A stretch of 64,000 nt of DNA from Bacteroidetes bacterium UBA4414 (GTDB lineage Bacteria; Bacteroidota; Bacteroidia; Chitinophagales; Chitinophagaceae): the NCBI GenBank assembly GCA_002389765.1, contig DGQM01000023.1, forward strand, positions 297,904 to 361,903, read 5' to 3'. Positions 42,568 to 51,870 of this stretch are shown piece after piece. Within the stretch, counting starts at the first letter, position 1. Each line of letters begins with the position of its first letter. The translations under genes were made by a program, and so were the position numbers. Under the pieces are notes generated by a model. It saw nothing but the letters and a program-made list of their open reading frames with translations. It searched no databases and was not told the origin of the DNA.

Positions 42568-44412
42568 TTACAACAGTTCGCCGATGGCACTCACCAGTTC
42601 AGCTCTTGTAATAGGTGTACCTTTTATCTTATTAAATCCAACAGCATCTACCAGGTATTTATCGCGGATGATTTTGATGAGCTGGCCGTTGTTGATTTCG
42701 GGTATCAATACTTTCTTATAGCGTTGTAGCATCTCTCCCAGATTTTTAGGGAACGGGCGCATGTGGCGCAGATGTGCATGTGCTACAGATTTGCCTGCAG
42801 CCTGCAGTTCTGTTACAGCACTCTTGATAGAGCCGTATGTAGAACCCCAACCCAGCACCAGTACATCACCGTTTTCAGGGCCGCTGTCCAGTGTTTGCAA
42901 TGGTATATAGTCTGCAATCATTTCAACCTTAGCCTCACGGGTTTTCACCATGTGCTGATGGTTTTCAGGGTCGTAAGAAATATTACCTGATATATCTTCT
43001 TTTTCCAAACCACCAATGCGATGTTCCAAACCTGCAGAACCCGGAACAGACCATGGACGCACCAGTTTTTCATCGCGCTTATATGGCATGAATTTTTCTT
43101 CACCTTCTTCCAGCGCTGTTTTGAATTTCACCTCTATCGGTTGCAAATCTGCCGACTGCGGGAAACGCCAAGGCTCTGCACCATTTGCTATATAGCCATC
43201 GCTCAGCAATATAACAGGTGTCATGTGCTGCACTGCAATACGTACTGCCTCGTAAGCTGCGTCAAAACAATCGCTTGGTGTAGATGCAGATATTACAGGC
43301 ATCGGGCATTCGCCATTGCGGCCATAATATGCCTGTAGCAAATCGCTCTGCTCAGTTTTGGTAGGCAAGCCTGTAGAAGGGCCACCGCGTTGTATGTTTA
43401 CTATCAGCAATGGTATCTCCAACATCACTGCCAGGCCCATCGCTTCTGTTTTCAGTGCCATACCAGGTCCCGATGTTGTAGTAACACCCAAACTACCACC
43501 GTATGATGCACCTATTGCAGATGTAATACCTGCTATCTCGTCCTCTGCTTGAAAAGTGCGGATACCAAAGTTTTTGTAACGAGAAAGCTCGTGCAATATA
43601 TCTGATGCCGGTGTAATAGGGTATGTACCCAAGAACATCGGCAAGCCAGACCTGTCACTTGCTGCAATCAGGCCATAAGCCAAAGCGGTATTACCGGTAA
43701 TGCTACGGTATTTACCAGTTGGCAATTTTGCTTTTTCTACTTTGTAGCGAGATGTAAAAGCCTCTACGGTATCGCCATAGTTATAGCCTGCTTGTAGTGC
43801 TTTTATATTGCTATCCAGTATTTCCTGTTTCTTACCAAACTTCTCTTTCAGGAAGGAGATAGTTACTTCCATATCCCTGTTATACAACCAGTAGAGGAAG
43901 CCCAGTACAAACATATTTTTTGCACGGTCTTTTTCTTTTGTACCCAGTTGTATTTCCTTCAGCGCTTCGCGCGTCAGTTTGGTAACATCTATTTTATGCA
44001 GTTCGTAGTTTGCCAGCGAATCATCCTCTATCGGATTCACACCATCCGGATAGTTTGCAAGGCGCAGGTTTTTAGAGTCAAAGCCATCTGTATTGGCAAT
44101 GATAATACCACCAGGCTTCAGCGATTTCAGGTTCACCTTCAGCGCAGCAGCATTCATAGCTACCAACACATCACATGCATCGCCGGGTGTATATATACGA
44201 TTGCTCGAAAAATGCAGCTGAAAACCACTTACACCAGGTACCGTACCCTGCGGGGCACGTATCTCTGCCGGAAAGTCCGGGAAGGTGGATAGGTCTATGC
44301 CTAAAAGTGCCGTACTATTTGTAAACTGGCTACCCGTAAGCTGCATACCATCGCCACTATCGCCTGCAAATTTTATTACTACATCTTCAACAACCTGCGT
44401 AGAAACTGACAT
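42568..44412 (-). CDS. korA: 2-oxoacid:ferredoxin oxidoreductase, alpha subunit (fused gamma-alpha)
   Basis: Subunit of a 2-oxoglutarate (or related 2-oxoacid) oxidoreductase, which makes acyl-CoA with ferredoxin as acceptor. From ATG 44412 it has 614 residues. The gamma domain opens with KFAGDSGDGMQLTGSQF (about 13-29). The alpha domain follows from about 220, with GTYPITPASDILHELS and EDEIAGITSAIGASYGG. The frame extended to 44472 is not preferred. The beta subunit (TPP- and cluster-binding), normally the next gene, is absent here: the following gene on this side is the opposite-strand TPR gene. Confidence 0.9.
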   Translation of the reverse strand: MSVSTQVVEDVVIKFAGDSGDGMQLTGSQFTNSTALLGIDLSTFPDFPAEIRAPQGTVPGVSGFQLHFSSNRIYTPGDACDVLVAMNAAALKVNLKSLKPGGIIIANTDGFDSKNLRLANYPDGVNPIEDDSLANYELHKIDVTKLTREALKEIQLGTKEKDRAKNMFVLGFLYWLYNRDMEVTISFLKEKFGKKQEILDSNIKALQAGYNYGDTVEAFTSRYKVEKAKLPTGKYRSITGNTALAYGLIAASDRSGLPMFLGTYPITPASDILHELSRYKNFGIRTFQAEDEIAGITSAIGASYGGSLGVTTTSGPGMALKTEAMGLAVMLEIPLLIVNIQRGGPSTGLPTKTEQSDLLQAYYGRNGECPMPVISASTPSDCFDAAYEAVRIAVQHMTPVILLSDGYIANGAEPWRFPQSADLQPIEVKFKTALEEGEEKFMPYKRDEKLVRPWSVPGSAGLEHRIGGLEKEDISGNISYDPENHQHMVKTREAKVEMIADYIPLQTLDSGPENGDVLVLGWGSTYGSIKSAVTELQAAGKSVAHAHLRHMRPFPKNLGEMLQRYKKVLIPEINNGQLIKIIRDKYLVDAVGFNKIKGTPITRAELVSAIGELL

Positions 44413-44429
44413 ATAAAAAGAAATGGATG

Positions 44430-44437
44430 CAAAGTTA
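44430..44437 (-). promoter_or_regulatory. Possible -7 element of korA
   Basis: TAACTTTG on the minus strand, followed by CATCC, is an exact -7 match 18 bases before the korA start. No TTG at the -33 position. Confidence 0.4.
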
Positions 44438-44510
44438 CGCATTTTGTATATGAACCGATAACAGAATAACACTTATAGATTTTTACACAACTGTGTTAAA
44501 ATCTGATTAT

Positions 44511-44535
44511 CAAACCCCATTGGGGGTAGGGTTTG
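44511..44535 (+). repeat. Possible solo half of the palindromic element family
   Basis: CAAACCCC-ATT-GGGGGTAGGG-TTTG in the korA/VWA divergent region closely resembles the left end of element E (CCCC-TTCA-GGGGGTAGGGGG-TT on this strand). No matching second end was found nearby, so it may be a decayed or single end. Confidence 0.4.
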
Positions 44536-44550
44536 TTCAGGCATTTGGTG

Positions 44551-44558
44551 TAGGTTTG
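44551..44558 (+). promoter_or_regulatory. Possible -7 element of the VWA gene
   Basis: TAGGTTTG matches TAnnTTTG 22 bases before the ATG. The upstream TTG is only 15 bases away, shorter than usual. Confidence 0.3.
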
Positions 44559-44580
44559 CCAATAGATTATTCTTTACCTG

Positions 44581-46545
44581 ATGCGATTTTTTAAGAGCCT
44601 GTTGGTTTTGGCGTTATTGTCTTTTTGCGGTACACTGTTTGCACAAACAAAAAATGTAAAACAACCCCGTATTCTTATTCTGCTCGATGGCTCATCGAGC
44701 ATGAACTATGAATGGACAAATAATGAAAATCGCTTTCATGCAGCATCGCGCATCATACTGGCGCTGATGGATAGCATGTATAAGGTGAATAAAGATGTAG
44801 AATTTGCACTGCGTGTTTATGGCCATCAGTACCCGTCTCAACAAAACAACTGCTACGATACCAAACTGGAAGTACACTTCAGTAAAGACAATATTGAACA
44901 AATGGGGCTGCGTTTGGAAAATCTGCATGCCATTGGTGTATCCCCGATTGCATTCTCGCTGAAAGAAGCTGCCGAATGGGATTTTGAAAGCCCGCACCTG
45001 AATAACTATAGCCTGATATTGGTAACAGATGGTGCTGAAAGTTGTGGTGGTGATATATGTGCTGTAGTAAAACAACTACTAGATAAAAAAATTGAATTCA
45101 AACCATATATACTGAGTTTGGTAGATAACCCGTCGCTAAAAAATGGTTATGATTGCCTCGGTACTTTTTTGCCTGTAGTAACAGAAAAAGATCTTCGTCC
45201 TTCCGTAGGTAAGATTGTAGAGGCTTATCAGCAAATGTTTATCATGCAAAAGATAGACAAAAAGCTATTGCAAGAGGCTGTTGTAAATGCACCAAGCGCA
45301 CTGAAGGTAGATATACCTAAATTTAAAGTAACACAGGAAAAAGAACCCGAAACCGTTGTTAAAAAAGAACCGGAGCCTGTTGCTAAAAAAGAACCGGAAA
45401 AACCTAAACCGGCTATTACAAAACCACCTGTGGTTACTCCTCCCGTGGTTAAAACAGAACCCGCGAAAGACCTGACAGACCGCACTAAAGACATTGAAGA
45501 GCCACAACCTAAACTGATACCTGTTATAGACATTGTACAAATGCGTGTTGTGAATGCTAATCGCAGTTTCAAGATATTTTATATTGAAAAGGGTTTGAAT
45601 ACTGTTGATGTTCCCGCCTTCAAACCAACCATCTTAAAGGCAGAAACACCACCGCCGGTAGTAGCGCAAAACACACCACCGCCTAAACCTGCCACACCCA
45701 CGCCTACGCCAATAAAACCCGCGCCTGCGCTTAAACCAACCAAATCAACACCTCCAACGCCACCTGTAGTGAAGGCTATTGTAATGCCTAAAACAGAACC
45801 TGAAAAGAAAGGTGAAACTACTTTGCAGGTTTACTTCAGCGATGGTGAAAAGAATTACGATTCTGCACCTATCATAGCATTGCTGGATCCGAAAACGAAG
45901 AAAGAAGTAATGCGCTTTCAACGCACAGTAAGTGCTGCAGGCGTACCAACACCACAAAAAGTACCTGCTGGTTATTATTATATGAATATTGTTGGCAGCC
46001 AGCATATTTATGATTTTACTACTCCTGCCAACGAGAATACTTCTATTACTATACCTATCAAAAATGGTATTATCATCTTCTCTTACGATGGTAACCCTAA
46101 ACGCCTGATGACCGATTATGTAGCTGTAGTTGCTAAACGCTTTGACGCTACAAGTGCTGCAGTGCAACAACCAACAAGTAAAGAGCTGGAATACGAACCG
46201 GGTACTTATAATATCAAGGTAAATACATTGCCCCCTTGGAATAAAACCATTTACCACGAAATCGGTTCAGACTACAATCTGGTAATACCGGAAGAAGGTG
46301 ATTTGATAATTGCAAACAACACTGCACTGGGTAAGGTGAATCTGTATTACCCTTACGGAGATAAATTCAGAACCTTCCTTACTTTACAAATAGATGGTAG
46401 CGGCAACGCAATAAAGCTGAGAGTACTGCCCGGTACTTATAAGGCAGGCTACAAGAAGAACCCGAATTTGCCTATGGAAGAAGAAACCGTGGTGAATTTT
46501 ACGGTTAAAAGCAATAATGTTACTAACTTAGAACTAACCAAATAG
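44581..46545 (+). CDS. Secreted von Willebrand factor A domain protein
   Basis: A 654-residue exported protein. The signal peptide ends at LFAQ (about 22). The VWA domain (about 30-220) has an intact metal site start ILLDGSSSMNYEW and the strand LILVTDGAESCGGD. A long linker rich in Pro, Lys and Glu (about 245-405, with repeats such as KKEPEPVAKKEPE and TPTPIKPAP) leads to a beta-rich C-terminal part (about 410-654) of two or three PEGA-like segments (for example GTYNIKVNTLPPW). VWA proteins bind partners through a metal ion; this one is probably tethered or periplasm-spanning (inference). Confidence 0.85.
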   Translation: MRFFKSLLVLALLSFCGTLFAQTKNVKQPRILILLDGSSSMNYEWTNNENRFHAASRIILALMDSMYKVNKDVEFALRVYGHQYPSQQNNCYDTKLEVHFSKDNIEQMGLRLENLHAIGVSPIAFSLKEAAEWDFESPHLNNYSLILVTDGAESCGGDICAVVKQLLDKKIEFKPYILSLVDNPSLKNGYDCLGTFLPVVTEKDLRPSVGKIVEAYQQMFIMQKIDKKLLQEAVVNAPSALKVDIPKFKVTQEKEPETVVKKEPEPVAKKEPEKPKPAITKPPVVTPPVVKTEPAKDLTDRTKDIEEPQPKLIPVIDIVQMRVVNANRSFKIFYIEKGLNTVDVPAFKPTILKAETPPPVVAQNTPPPKPATPTPTPIKPAPALKPTKSTPPTPPVVKAIVMPKTEPEKKGETTLQVYFSDGEKNYDSAPIIALLDPKTKKEVMRFQRTVSAAGVPTPQKVPAGYYYMNIVGSQHIYDFTTPANENTSITIPIKNGIIIFSYDGNPKRLMTDYVAVVAKRFDATSAAVQQPTSKELEYEPGTYNIKVNTLPPWNKTIYHEIGSDYNLVIPEEGDLIIANNTALGKVNLYYPYGDKFRTFLTLQIDGSGNAIKLRVLPGTYKAGYKKNPNLPMEEETVVNFTVKSNNVTNLELTK

Positions 46546-46554
46546 TTTTTTCCA

Positions 46555-46998
46555 TTGGAAGACATAGTCGTCAGACGTATTGACATCAACGACACTATAT
46601 ACCAACAGGTATATGATTTGCGCGAGGCCATACTGCGCCAGCCTATAGGTTTATCGCTAAAAGATGAAGACCTGAGCGCAGATGCATTAAATACGATTTT
46701 CATTGCAGAACATCAGGGCAAAGTAATAGGCTGTGTAATGCTGTATCCTATTGCAGATGATGAAAAGATAAAACTGCGCCAAATGGCTGTATATGAAGAA
46801 TGGCAGGGCAAAGGCATTGGCAAAAAACTGGTAGATGCTGCCGAACAATATGCCAAAGAAATCGGTTATTCATCCATCATACTACATGCACGTACGCTTG
46901 CAGAGGGATTTTATAAAAACCTCGGTTATTATACCACCAGCAGCGAGTTTACAGAAGTAGGCATTCCGCACATTGTGATGGAAAAAGATATATTTTGA
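46555..46998 (+). CDS. GNAT family N-acetyltransferase
   Basis: An acetyl-CoA-dependent transferase of 147 residues. The acetyl-CoA loop is QMAVYEEWQGKGIGKKLVD (about 79-97), with the later ARTLAEGFYKNLGYYT part typical of the family. It must begin at a TTG: the only in-frame codons between it and the upstream stop are ttt, ttt and cca, and the next ATG is 57 bases into the domain. The acceptor is unknown. It overlaps the next acyltransferase gene by four bases. Confidence 0.85.
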   Translation: MEDIVVRRIDINDTIYQQVYDLREAILRQPIGLSLKDEDLSADALNTIFIAEHQGKVIGCVMLYPIADDEKIKLRQMAVYEEWQGKGIGKKLVDAAEQYAKEIGYSSIILHARTLAEGFYKNLGYYTTSSEFTEVGIPHIVMEKDIF

Positions 46999-48167
46999 GG
47001 CACTGCACCAAAAAGAACGATTCATTTCAGTACGAGTATCATCAGTCTTGCGCTACACTACCACAGGATTGGGATACGCTGCTGCCCGACGGACATTTTC
47101 TGAAGCGCAGCAATCTGAAAGCTACACAACAATCGCAGCTGGAGCATCTGAGTTATATCTATGTATTGGTAAGCAATGGCGATAAACCCATAGCCGCCAT
47201 TTACTTTCAGTTGCTGCGGTTGCAACAGCATCATCTGAATGAAGAAAACCTCAACAGTATGTCGCGCATTGGCTGGCGTGCATTTACCAATATTGTAAAA
47301 CCTCGACTGTTGGTAGCAGGGCACCTGTTTCGCCACGATGTAGAGACTTATTACTATCACGAAAGTATCTCTCCCTTCGAGGCATACAAGATATACAACG
47401 ATGTTATCAACGAACAGTTGGCAACCAATTGTGCATACGCAGTATTGGTGAAAGACCTGCCCGATAACCTCGTTACTTACTTTCAGCACTATGCACCCAA
47501 CTACATGTTGTTGCGCAACGACATTATGATGGAACTGGAGTTATCGCCTGAATGGAACAGCCTTGCAGACTATGAGAAAGCACTGAAGCATAAATATGCT
47601 CAACGCTTTCGTAAAGTGCGCAATGCCATAGCAGGTTTGCAGATACAGGAAATGAGTGCTAATGAAGTAGAAGCTGAAAAACAAACCATCTACCAACTAT
47701 ACAAGCAGGTATGCGAAAAGCAGACCGCACGCATAGGTATGATAAGTGAAGACTTTATACCCACACTGAAAAAGCACAATCCTGAACAACTGAAAGTATG
47801 GGGTATGCGCGAAAACGGAAAGCTGGTAGCATTCTTCAGCGCATGGGTAAAGGAAGATGCTTTTGATATGTTCTATATAGGTTTCGATTATGCACGTAAT
47901 GCAGACCTGATGCTGTATTTTAACATCCTCTTCTGCGGTATAGAGCAGGGCATTGCACACAGAAAAAGCAAAGTCATCTTTGGCCGCACAGCACTGGATG
48001 CCAAAGCACGCCTGGGTTGCAGGCCTGTTTACAAATCTACTTTTGTGCTTATTCGCAACAGGTATATACGCATGGCTACACTCCGTTTGCAGAGCAACAG
48101 TCAATCGCAGGAAGGTGAGTGGGAACAACGCCACCCCTTAAAAGAAATACGAAAACCTAATAGCTAA
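46995..48167 (+). CDS. FemAB/GNAT-fold acyltransferase-like protein
   Basis: A 390-residue protein whose C-terminal half (about 190-360) looks like a GNAT/FemAB acyltransferase domain: KHKYAQRFRKVRNAIAG, WGMRENGKLVAFFSAWVKEDAFDMFYIGFDY and GIAHRKSKVIFGRTALDAKARLG. Such proteins move amino acids or acyl groups onto cell-wall or lipid precursors. It begins at a TTG inside TTGA, where its start and the stop of the previous GNAT gene overlap, implying translational coupling. The substrate is unknown. Confidence 0.7.
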   Translation: MRHCTKKNDSFQYEYHQSCATLPQDWDTLLPDGHFLKRSNLKATQQSQLEHLSYIYVLVSNGDKPIAAIYFQLLRLQQHHLNEENLNSMSRIGWRAFTNIVKPRLLVAGHLFRHDVETYYYHESISPFEAYKIYNDVINEQLATNCAYAVLVKDLPDNLVTYFQHYAPNYMLLRNDIMMELELSPEWNSLADYEKALKHKYAQRFRKVRNAIAGLQIQEMSANEVEAEKQTIYQLYKQVCEKQTARIGMISEDFIPTLKKHNPEQLKVWGMRENGKLVAFFSAWVKEDAFDMFYIGFDYARNADLMLYFNILFCGIEQGIAHRKSKVIFGRTALDAKARLGCRPVYKSTFVLIRNRYIRMATLRLQSNSQSQEGEWEQRHPLKEIRKPNS

Positions 48168-48178
48168 GTACTACATGC

Positions 48179-51007
48179 TTAGTGTGCCGCCAGCCAGTTC
48201 TTACCGGTACCTGCCTCTGCCACTATCGGCACGCCATGTGGTAATGCCATAGCACGTTCCATATTTATCTTAATGAGTTCTGTTACCTGTGCTACTTCTT
48301 CTTCCGGTACATCAAAAACCAATTCATCGTGTACCTGTAGTACCATCTTCGTCTTCAGTCCGCTCTTCTTCAGTTCTTCATGCACTTTCACCATTGCCAG
48401 TTTTATCATTTCTGCCGCAGTACCCTGTATCGGTGAGTTGATGGCGTTGCGCTCTGCATAGCCACGTACGGTTTGGTTAGCAGATGTAATATCGCGCAGG
48501 TAGCGTTTGCGTCCCATAATGGTTTCTACATAGCCCGTCTCTCTTGCAAAGTTGATGGTATCATCCATATACTTTTTAATAGATGAGAACTCTGTGAAGT
48601 AGTTATCAATTATCGTCTTGGCTTCTGTACGACTGATGCCCAACGACTCCGCCAAACCAAATGCTGACTGCCCGTATATGATGCCAAAGTTCACTGCTTT
48701 AGCAGCACGGCGCATGTCGCCCGTTACTTCGCTTTCTGCTACGCCGTAAACTTTAGCAGCAGTAGCAGTGTGGATGTCTTTATTTTCTACGAAGGCTTTT
48801 ATCATATTCTCATCTCCACTGATGGCAGCAACAATACGCAGCTCTATCTGCGAATAGTCTGCAGAGAGTAGCGTCCAGCCATCGCCACGAGAGGTAAATG
48901 CTTTGCGAATTTCTCTACCTCTGTCTGTACGGATAGGGATGTTTTGCAGGTTCGGGTCTATGCTGCTAAGTCTGCCCGTTACGGCTACTGCCTGATTGAA
49001 GCTGGTATGCACACGTCCTGTCTTAGGATTTATCATAGTTGGCAGTGCATCTACATACGTGCTTTTCAGTTTGCTCAGTTCGCGGAAGGCAAGTATATCA
49101 TCTACTATCTGGTGCTTGTTGCGCAGTTTTGCCAGCACATCTTCACCTGTAGCATATTGTCCCGTTTTCGTTTTCTTCGCTTTGTCGTCCAGCTTCATCT
49201 TATCAAACAGTACTTCGCCCAGTTGTTTTGGCGACGCAAGGTTGAACACAATACCTGCCTGCTTATACACACTCTCTTCTGCAATCTTTATTTCGCGTTC
49301 TAGCTCTTTAGAATAATCTTTCAAGAAGTTCACGTCGATACCCACACCTTCATACTCCATATCTACCAGCACAGGTACCAGCGGGTTTTCTACGTGTTCA
49401 AATACTTTGCGTACTTCCTGCTTATCCAGCATGGGGTTGAAAGTCTGCTTCAATTGAAATGTAACATCCGCATCTTCCGCAGCATATTCTTTTACTTGTT
49501 CTACAGGTACATCGCGCATGCTGCCCTGGTTCTTACCTTTCTTGCCTATCAGTGTTTCTATAGATACCGGTTCGTAGCCCAGATATTTTGCACTCAGCAC
49601 ATCCATGCCACGCTTACCTTCCGGCTCTATTACATAGTGCGCCAACATGGTATCAAACATTTGTCCTTTCAGCGTATGCCCATACCATTTGAGTATCATC
49701 AGGTCGTACTTAATATTCTGTCCTATCCACAGTATATCTTCTTTATCAAATACAGGCTTGAACTGTTCCAGTATTTTCTTCGCAGCATCATTATCAGGTA
49801 TCGCAACATAGTATGCAGTGCCTTTTTCCCAACAGAAGCTCATACCAATAATGTCTGCAATATTTGCATCTACGTTGGTAGTCTCTGTATCAAATGCTAC
49901 TTCTGTTTGTTGCAACAGTTTTGCTACCAGGTCTTGTATGGCAGCATCGTTATCTACCAGATGATACGTATGCGGTGTATTTTCTATATTCTTATCTGCA
50001 ATGATAGTTGTTTCCTCAGGTACTTCTACAACAGTAGGTTCTGCTTTTACAGGTGCAGCTTTTTGTGGTACCAAGTTGCCAAAGAGGTCTGTAACCATTG
50101 CCTCTGGCGCTACAGCAGCAGGTGTTACCACATCCTCGCCCAGTATGCGCTTGCCGAGGGTTTTAAATTCCAGCTCTGCAAATACATCTTTCAGTGTTTC
50201 TTTATCTATATCCTTTACACGGAAGTCTTCTTCATGAAATGATACCGGCACATTGGTAATGATGGTTGCCAGTTTTTTAGATATGATGGCTGATTCTTTA
50301 CCATTACGTACTTTTTCGCCCAATGCACCTTTTATGCTTTCTGCATTGGCAAGTACGTTTTCAAGTGTATCGTATTCTGCAAGTAGTTTTGCCGCTGTCT
50401 TTTCGCCCACACCTGCTATGCCGGGAATGTTATCAACCGCATCGCCCATCAGACCCAGTATGTCTATTACCTGATCTACACGTTTGATGTTCCATTTCTC
50501 GCATACTTCTTTCGGCCCCAGTATTTCTACACTACCACCCTGGTATGCAGGTTTGTAAATGAATACATTGTCCTTTACAAGTTGTCCGTAGTCTTTATCG
50601 GGTGTTACCATGTACACGGTATAGCCCATCTCTGCGGCTTCGTGTGCTAATGCACCTATCACATCATCCGCCTCATAACCGTCGCACTCCATTACAGGTA
50701 GGTTGAAACCACGAATGATTTTTTTGATATCGGGTACAGCAGCAGATATATCTTCGGGTGTTTCTTGTCTGTTGGCTTTGTATGCTTCAAAGTCTGTATG
50801 TCTTTCCGTAGGTGCACTGGTATCGAATACTACGGCAAGGTGAGTAGGCTTTTCTTTATTCAGCAAATCGAGCAGTGTGGTGGTGAAGCCAAACTGTGCA
50901 TTGGTATTGCGGCCCTTGCTGGTGATGCGCGGGCTGCGTATAAGTGCATAATAAGCGCGGAATATCAACGCGAATGCGTCGAGCAAAAAGAGTTTCTTTT
51001 CAGACAT
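48179..51007 (-). CDS. polA: DNA polymerase I
   Basis: Repair and Okazaki-fragment polymerase, 942 residues. The 5'-3' exonuclease domain (about 1-290) has LFLLDAFALIFRAYYAL, YEADDVIGALA and LMGDAVDNIPGIAGVGEKTA. The 3'-5' proofreading domain (about 340-530) keeps its AFDTETT acidic pair, so proofreading is probably active. The polymerase part carries DYSQIELRI, RRAAKAVNFGIIYG and QVHDELVFD. It is the last gene of a three-gene minus-strand unit with the DUF2256 and YkgJ-type genes. Confidence 0.97.
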   Translation of the reverse strand: MSEKKLFLLDAFALIFRAYYALIRSPRITSKGRNTNAQFGFTTTLLDLLNKEKPTHLAVVFDTSAPTERHTDFEAYKANRQETPEDISAAVPDIKKIIRGFNLPVMECDGYEADDVIGALAHEAAEMGYTVYMVTPDKDYGQLVKDNVFIYKPAYQGGSVEILGPKEVCEKWNIKRVDQVIDILGLMGDAVDNIPGIAGVGEKTAAKLLAEYDTLENVLANAESIKGALGEKVRNGKESAIISKKLATIITNVPVSFHEEDFRVKDIDKETLKDVFAELEFKTLGKRILGEDVVTPAAVAPEAMVTDLFGNLVPQKAAPVKAEPTVVEVPEETTIIADKNIENTPHTYHLVDNDAAIQDLVAKLLQQTEVAFDTETTNVDANIADIIGMSFCWEKGTAYYVAIPDNDAAKKILEQFKPVFDKEDILWIGQNIKYDLMILKWYGHTLKGQMFDTMLAHYVIEPEGKRGMDVLSAKYLGYEPVSIETLIGKKGKNQGSMRDVPVEQVKEYAAEDADVTFQLKQTFNPMLDKQEVRKVFEHVENPLVPVLVDMEYEGVGIDVNFLKDYSKELEREIKIAEESVYKQAGIVFNLASPKQLGEVLFDKMKLDDKAKKTKTGQYATGEDVLAKLRNKHQIVDDILAFRELSKLKSTYVDALPTMINPKTGRVHTSFNQAVAVTGRLSSIDPNLQNIPIRTDRGREIRKAFTSRGDGWTLLSADYSQIELRIVAAISGDENMIKAFVENKDIHTATAAKVYGVAESEVTGDMRRAAKAVNFGIIYGQSAFGLAESLGISRTEAKTIIDNYFTEFSSIKKYMDDTINFARETGYVETIMGRKRYLRDITSANQTVRGYAERNAINSPIQGTAAEMIKLAMVKVHEELKKSGLKTKMVLQVHDELVFDVPEEEVAQVTELIKINMERAMALPHGVPIVAEAGTGKNWLAAH

Positions 51008-51039
51008 AGGGCTAAGTTAAGCAATGTATGCTTGCAGCC

Positions 51040-51222
51040 CTATTCCTTGGTATGTTTTGCAGATTTTTTGTGTTCGTTGCGGCAGCGGTCGCTACAATAC
51101 TTTACCTCGTCCCACACACGTGCCCATTTTTTGCGCCATGCAAATGGAAGCCCGCATTGCAGGCAGGTTTTGTGTGGCAGTAATTCTTTTCGGTGTGTTC
51201 CTTTTTGCGGCTTACCACTCAT
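51040..51222 (-). CDS. DUF2256 small zinc-ribbon-like protein
   Basis: A 60-residue basic protein matching DUF2256: KTCLQCGLPFAWRKKWARVWDEVKYCSDRC. The two Cys pairs (CxxC and CxxxC type) suggest one zinc ion. Its role is unknown. It overlaps the upstream YkgJ-type gene by 11 bases and precedes polA by 32 bases. Confidence 0.85.
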   Translation of the reverse strand: MSGKPQKGTHRKELLPHKTCLQCGLPFAWRKKWARVWDEVKYCSDRCRNEHKKSAKHTKE

Positions 51223-51712
51223 ATTCTTTCTCTACACGTTTACGCAGGCGGTTGATGAGCGTAAAGGTAGCAGGACAGTACTCGATGTTTGTTTTAAACA
51301 TATCGTTGTACAGATCGAAAGGCTTTTTGTTGTGGTGCGGAAACTCTGCGCAGTCTGCAGGACGTATTTCATAAATACTGCACAGGTTGTTTTGCAAAAA
51401 CTGGCAAGGACGCTGCTTATTCATCCAGTCGCCGTTTTCAGGGTCTTTCTCCAACCACTTGTCTTTGAACTGTTTAGGCGTCATGCCGAAGTGGGCAGAT
51501 ATACGTGCTATATCTTTTGTGCTGTAGGTAGGCACCATAGACTTGCAGCAGTTGGCACAGGTAGTACAGTCTACATCTTCCCAAACGGTCTTATCAACCT
51601 CTGCCACCAGTTTGGTCATATCGTCAGGTACTATGTCATCCAGTTTGGTAAGAAAGGCATTTAGCTTGTCCTTTTTCTTAGCTACTTTCTTCTTAAACGC
51701 TTTTAAGTCCAT
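51212..51712 (-). CDS. YkgJ-type cysteine cluster protein (zinc/iron-chelating domain)
   Basis: A 166-residue cytoplasmic protein with the Cys layout of the YkgJ/CxxCxxCC family: DCTTCANCCKSM (about 54-65), then RPCQFLQNNLCSIYEIRPADCAEFPH (about 100-125). The cluster is thought to hold zinc or an iron-sulphur group; function is unproven. It leads the minus-strand unit with DUF2256 and polA. Confidence 0.85.
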   Translation of the reverse strand: MDLKAFKKKVAKKKDKLNAFLTKLDDIVPDDMTKLVAEVDKTVWEDVDCTTCANCCKSMVPTYSTKDIARISAHFGMTPKQFKDKWLEKDPENGDWMNKQRPCQFLQNNLCSIYEIRPADCAEFPHHNKKPFDLYNDMFKTNIEYCPATFTLINRLRKRVEKEYEW

Positions 51713-51754
51713 ATTGAAGTTTGTAAATATAAGGGGAATGCCACATAGGTGTAT

Positions 51755-51803
51755 TATTTTTGCATAGTTTTTTAAACAGCCTTAAACCCCGAGGCAGTTT
51801 AAG
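51755..51803 (+). promoter_or_regulatory. Possible -7 element and leader hairpin of the DUF5686 gene
   Basis: TATTTTTG (51755-51762) fits the -7 consensus without a good -33. CTTAAAC (51781-51787) pairs perfectly with GTTTAAG (51797-51803) around a 9-base loop in the approximately 100-base leader. Confidence 0.35.
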
Positions 51804-51870
51804 CATCTAAACAATAACAACTAAAAAGACGAGTATATAGCCGACAGTTCGGGATTGCCCCTTTCAGAGA

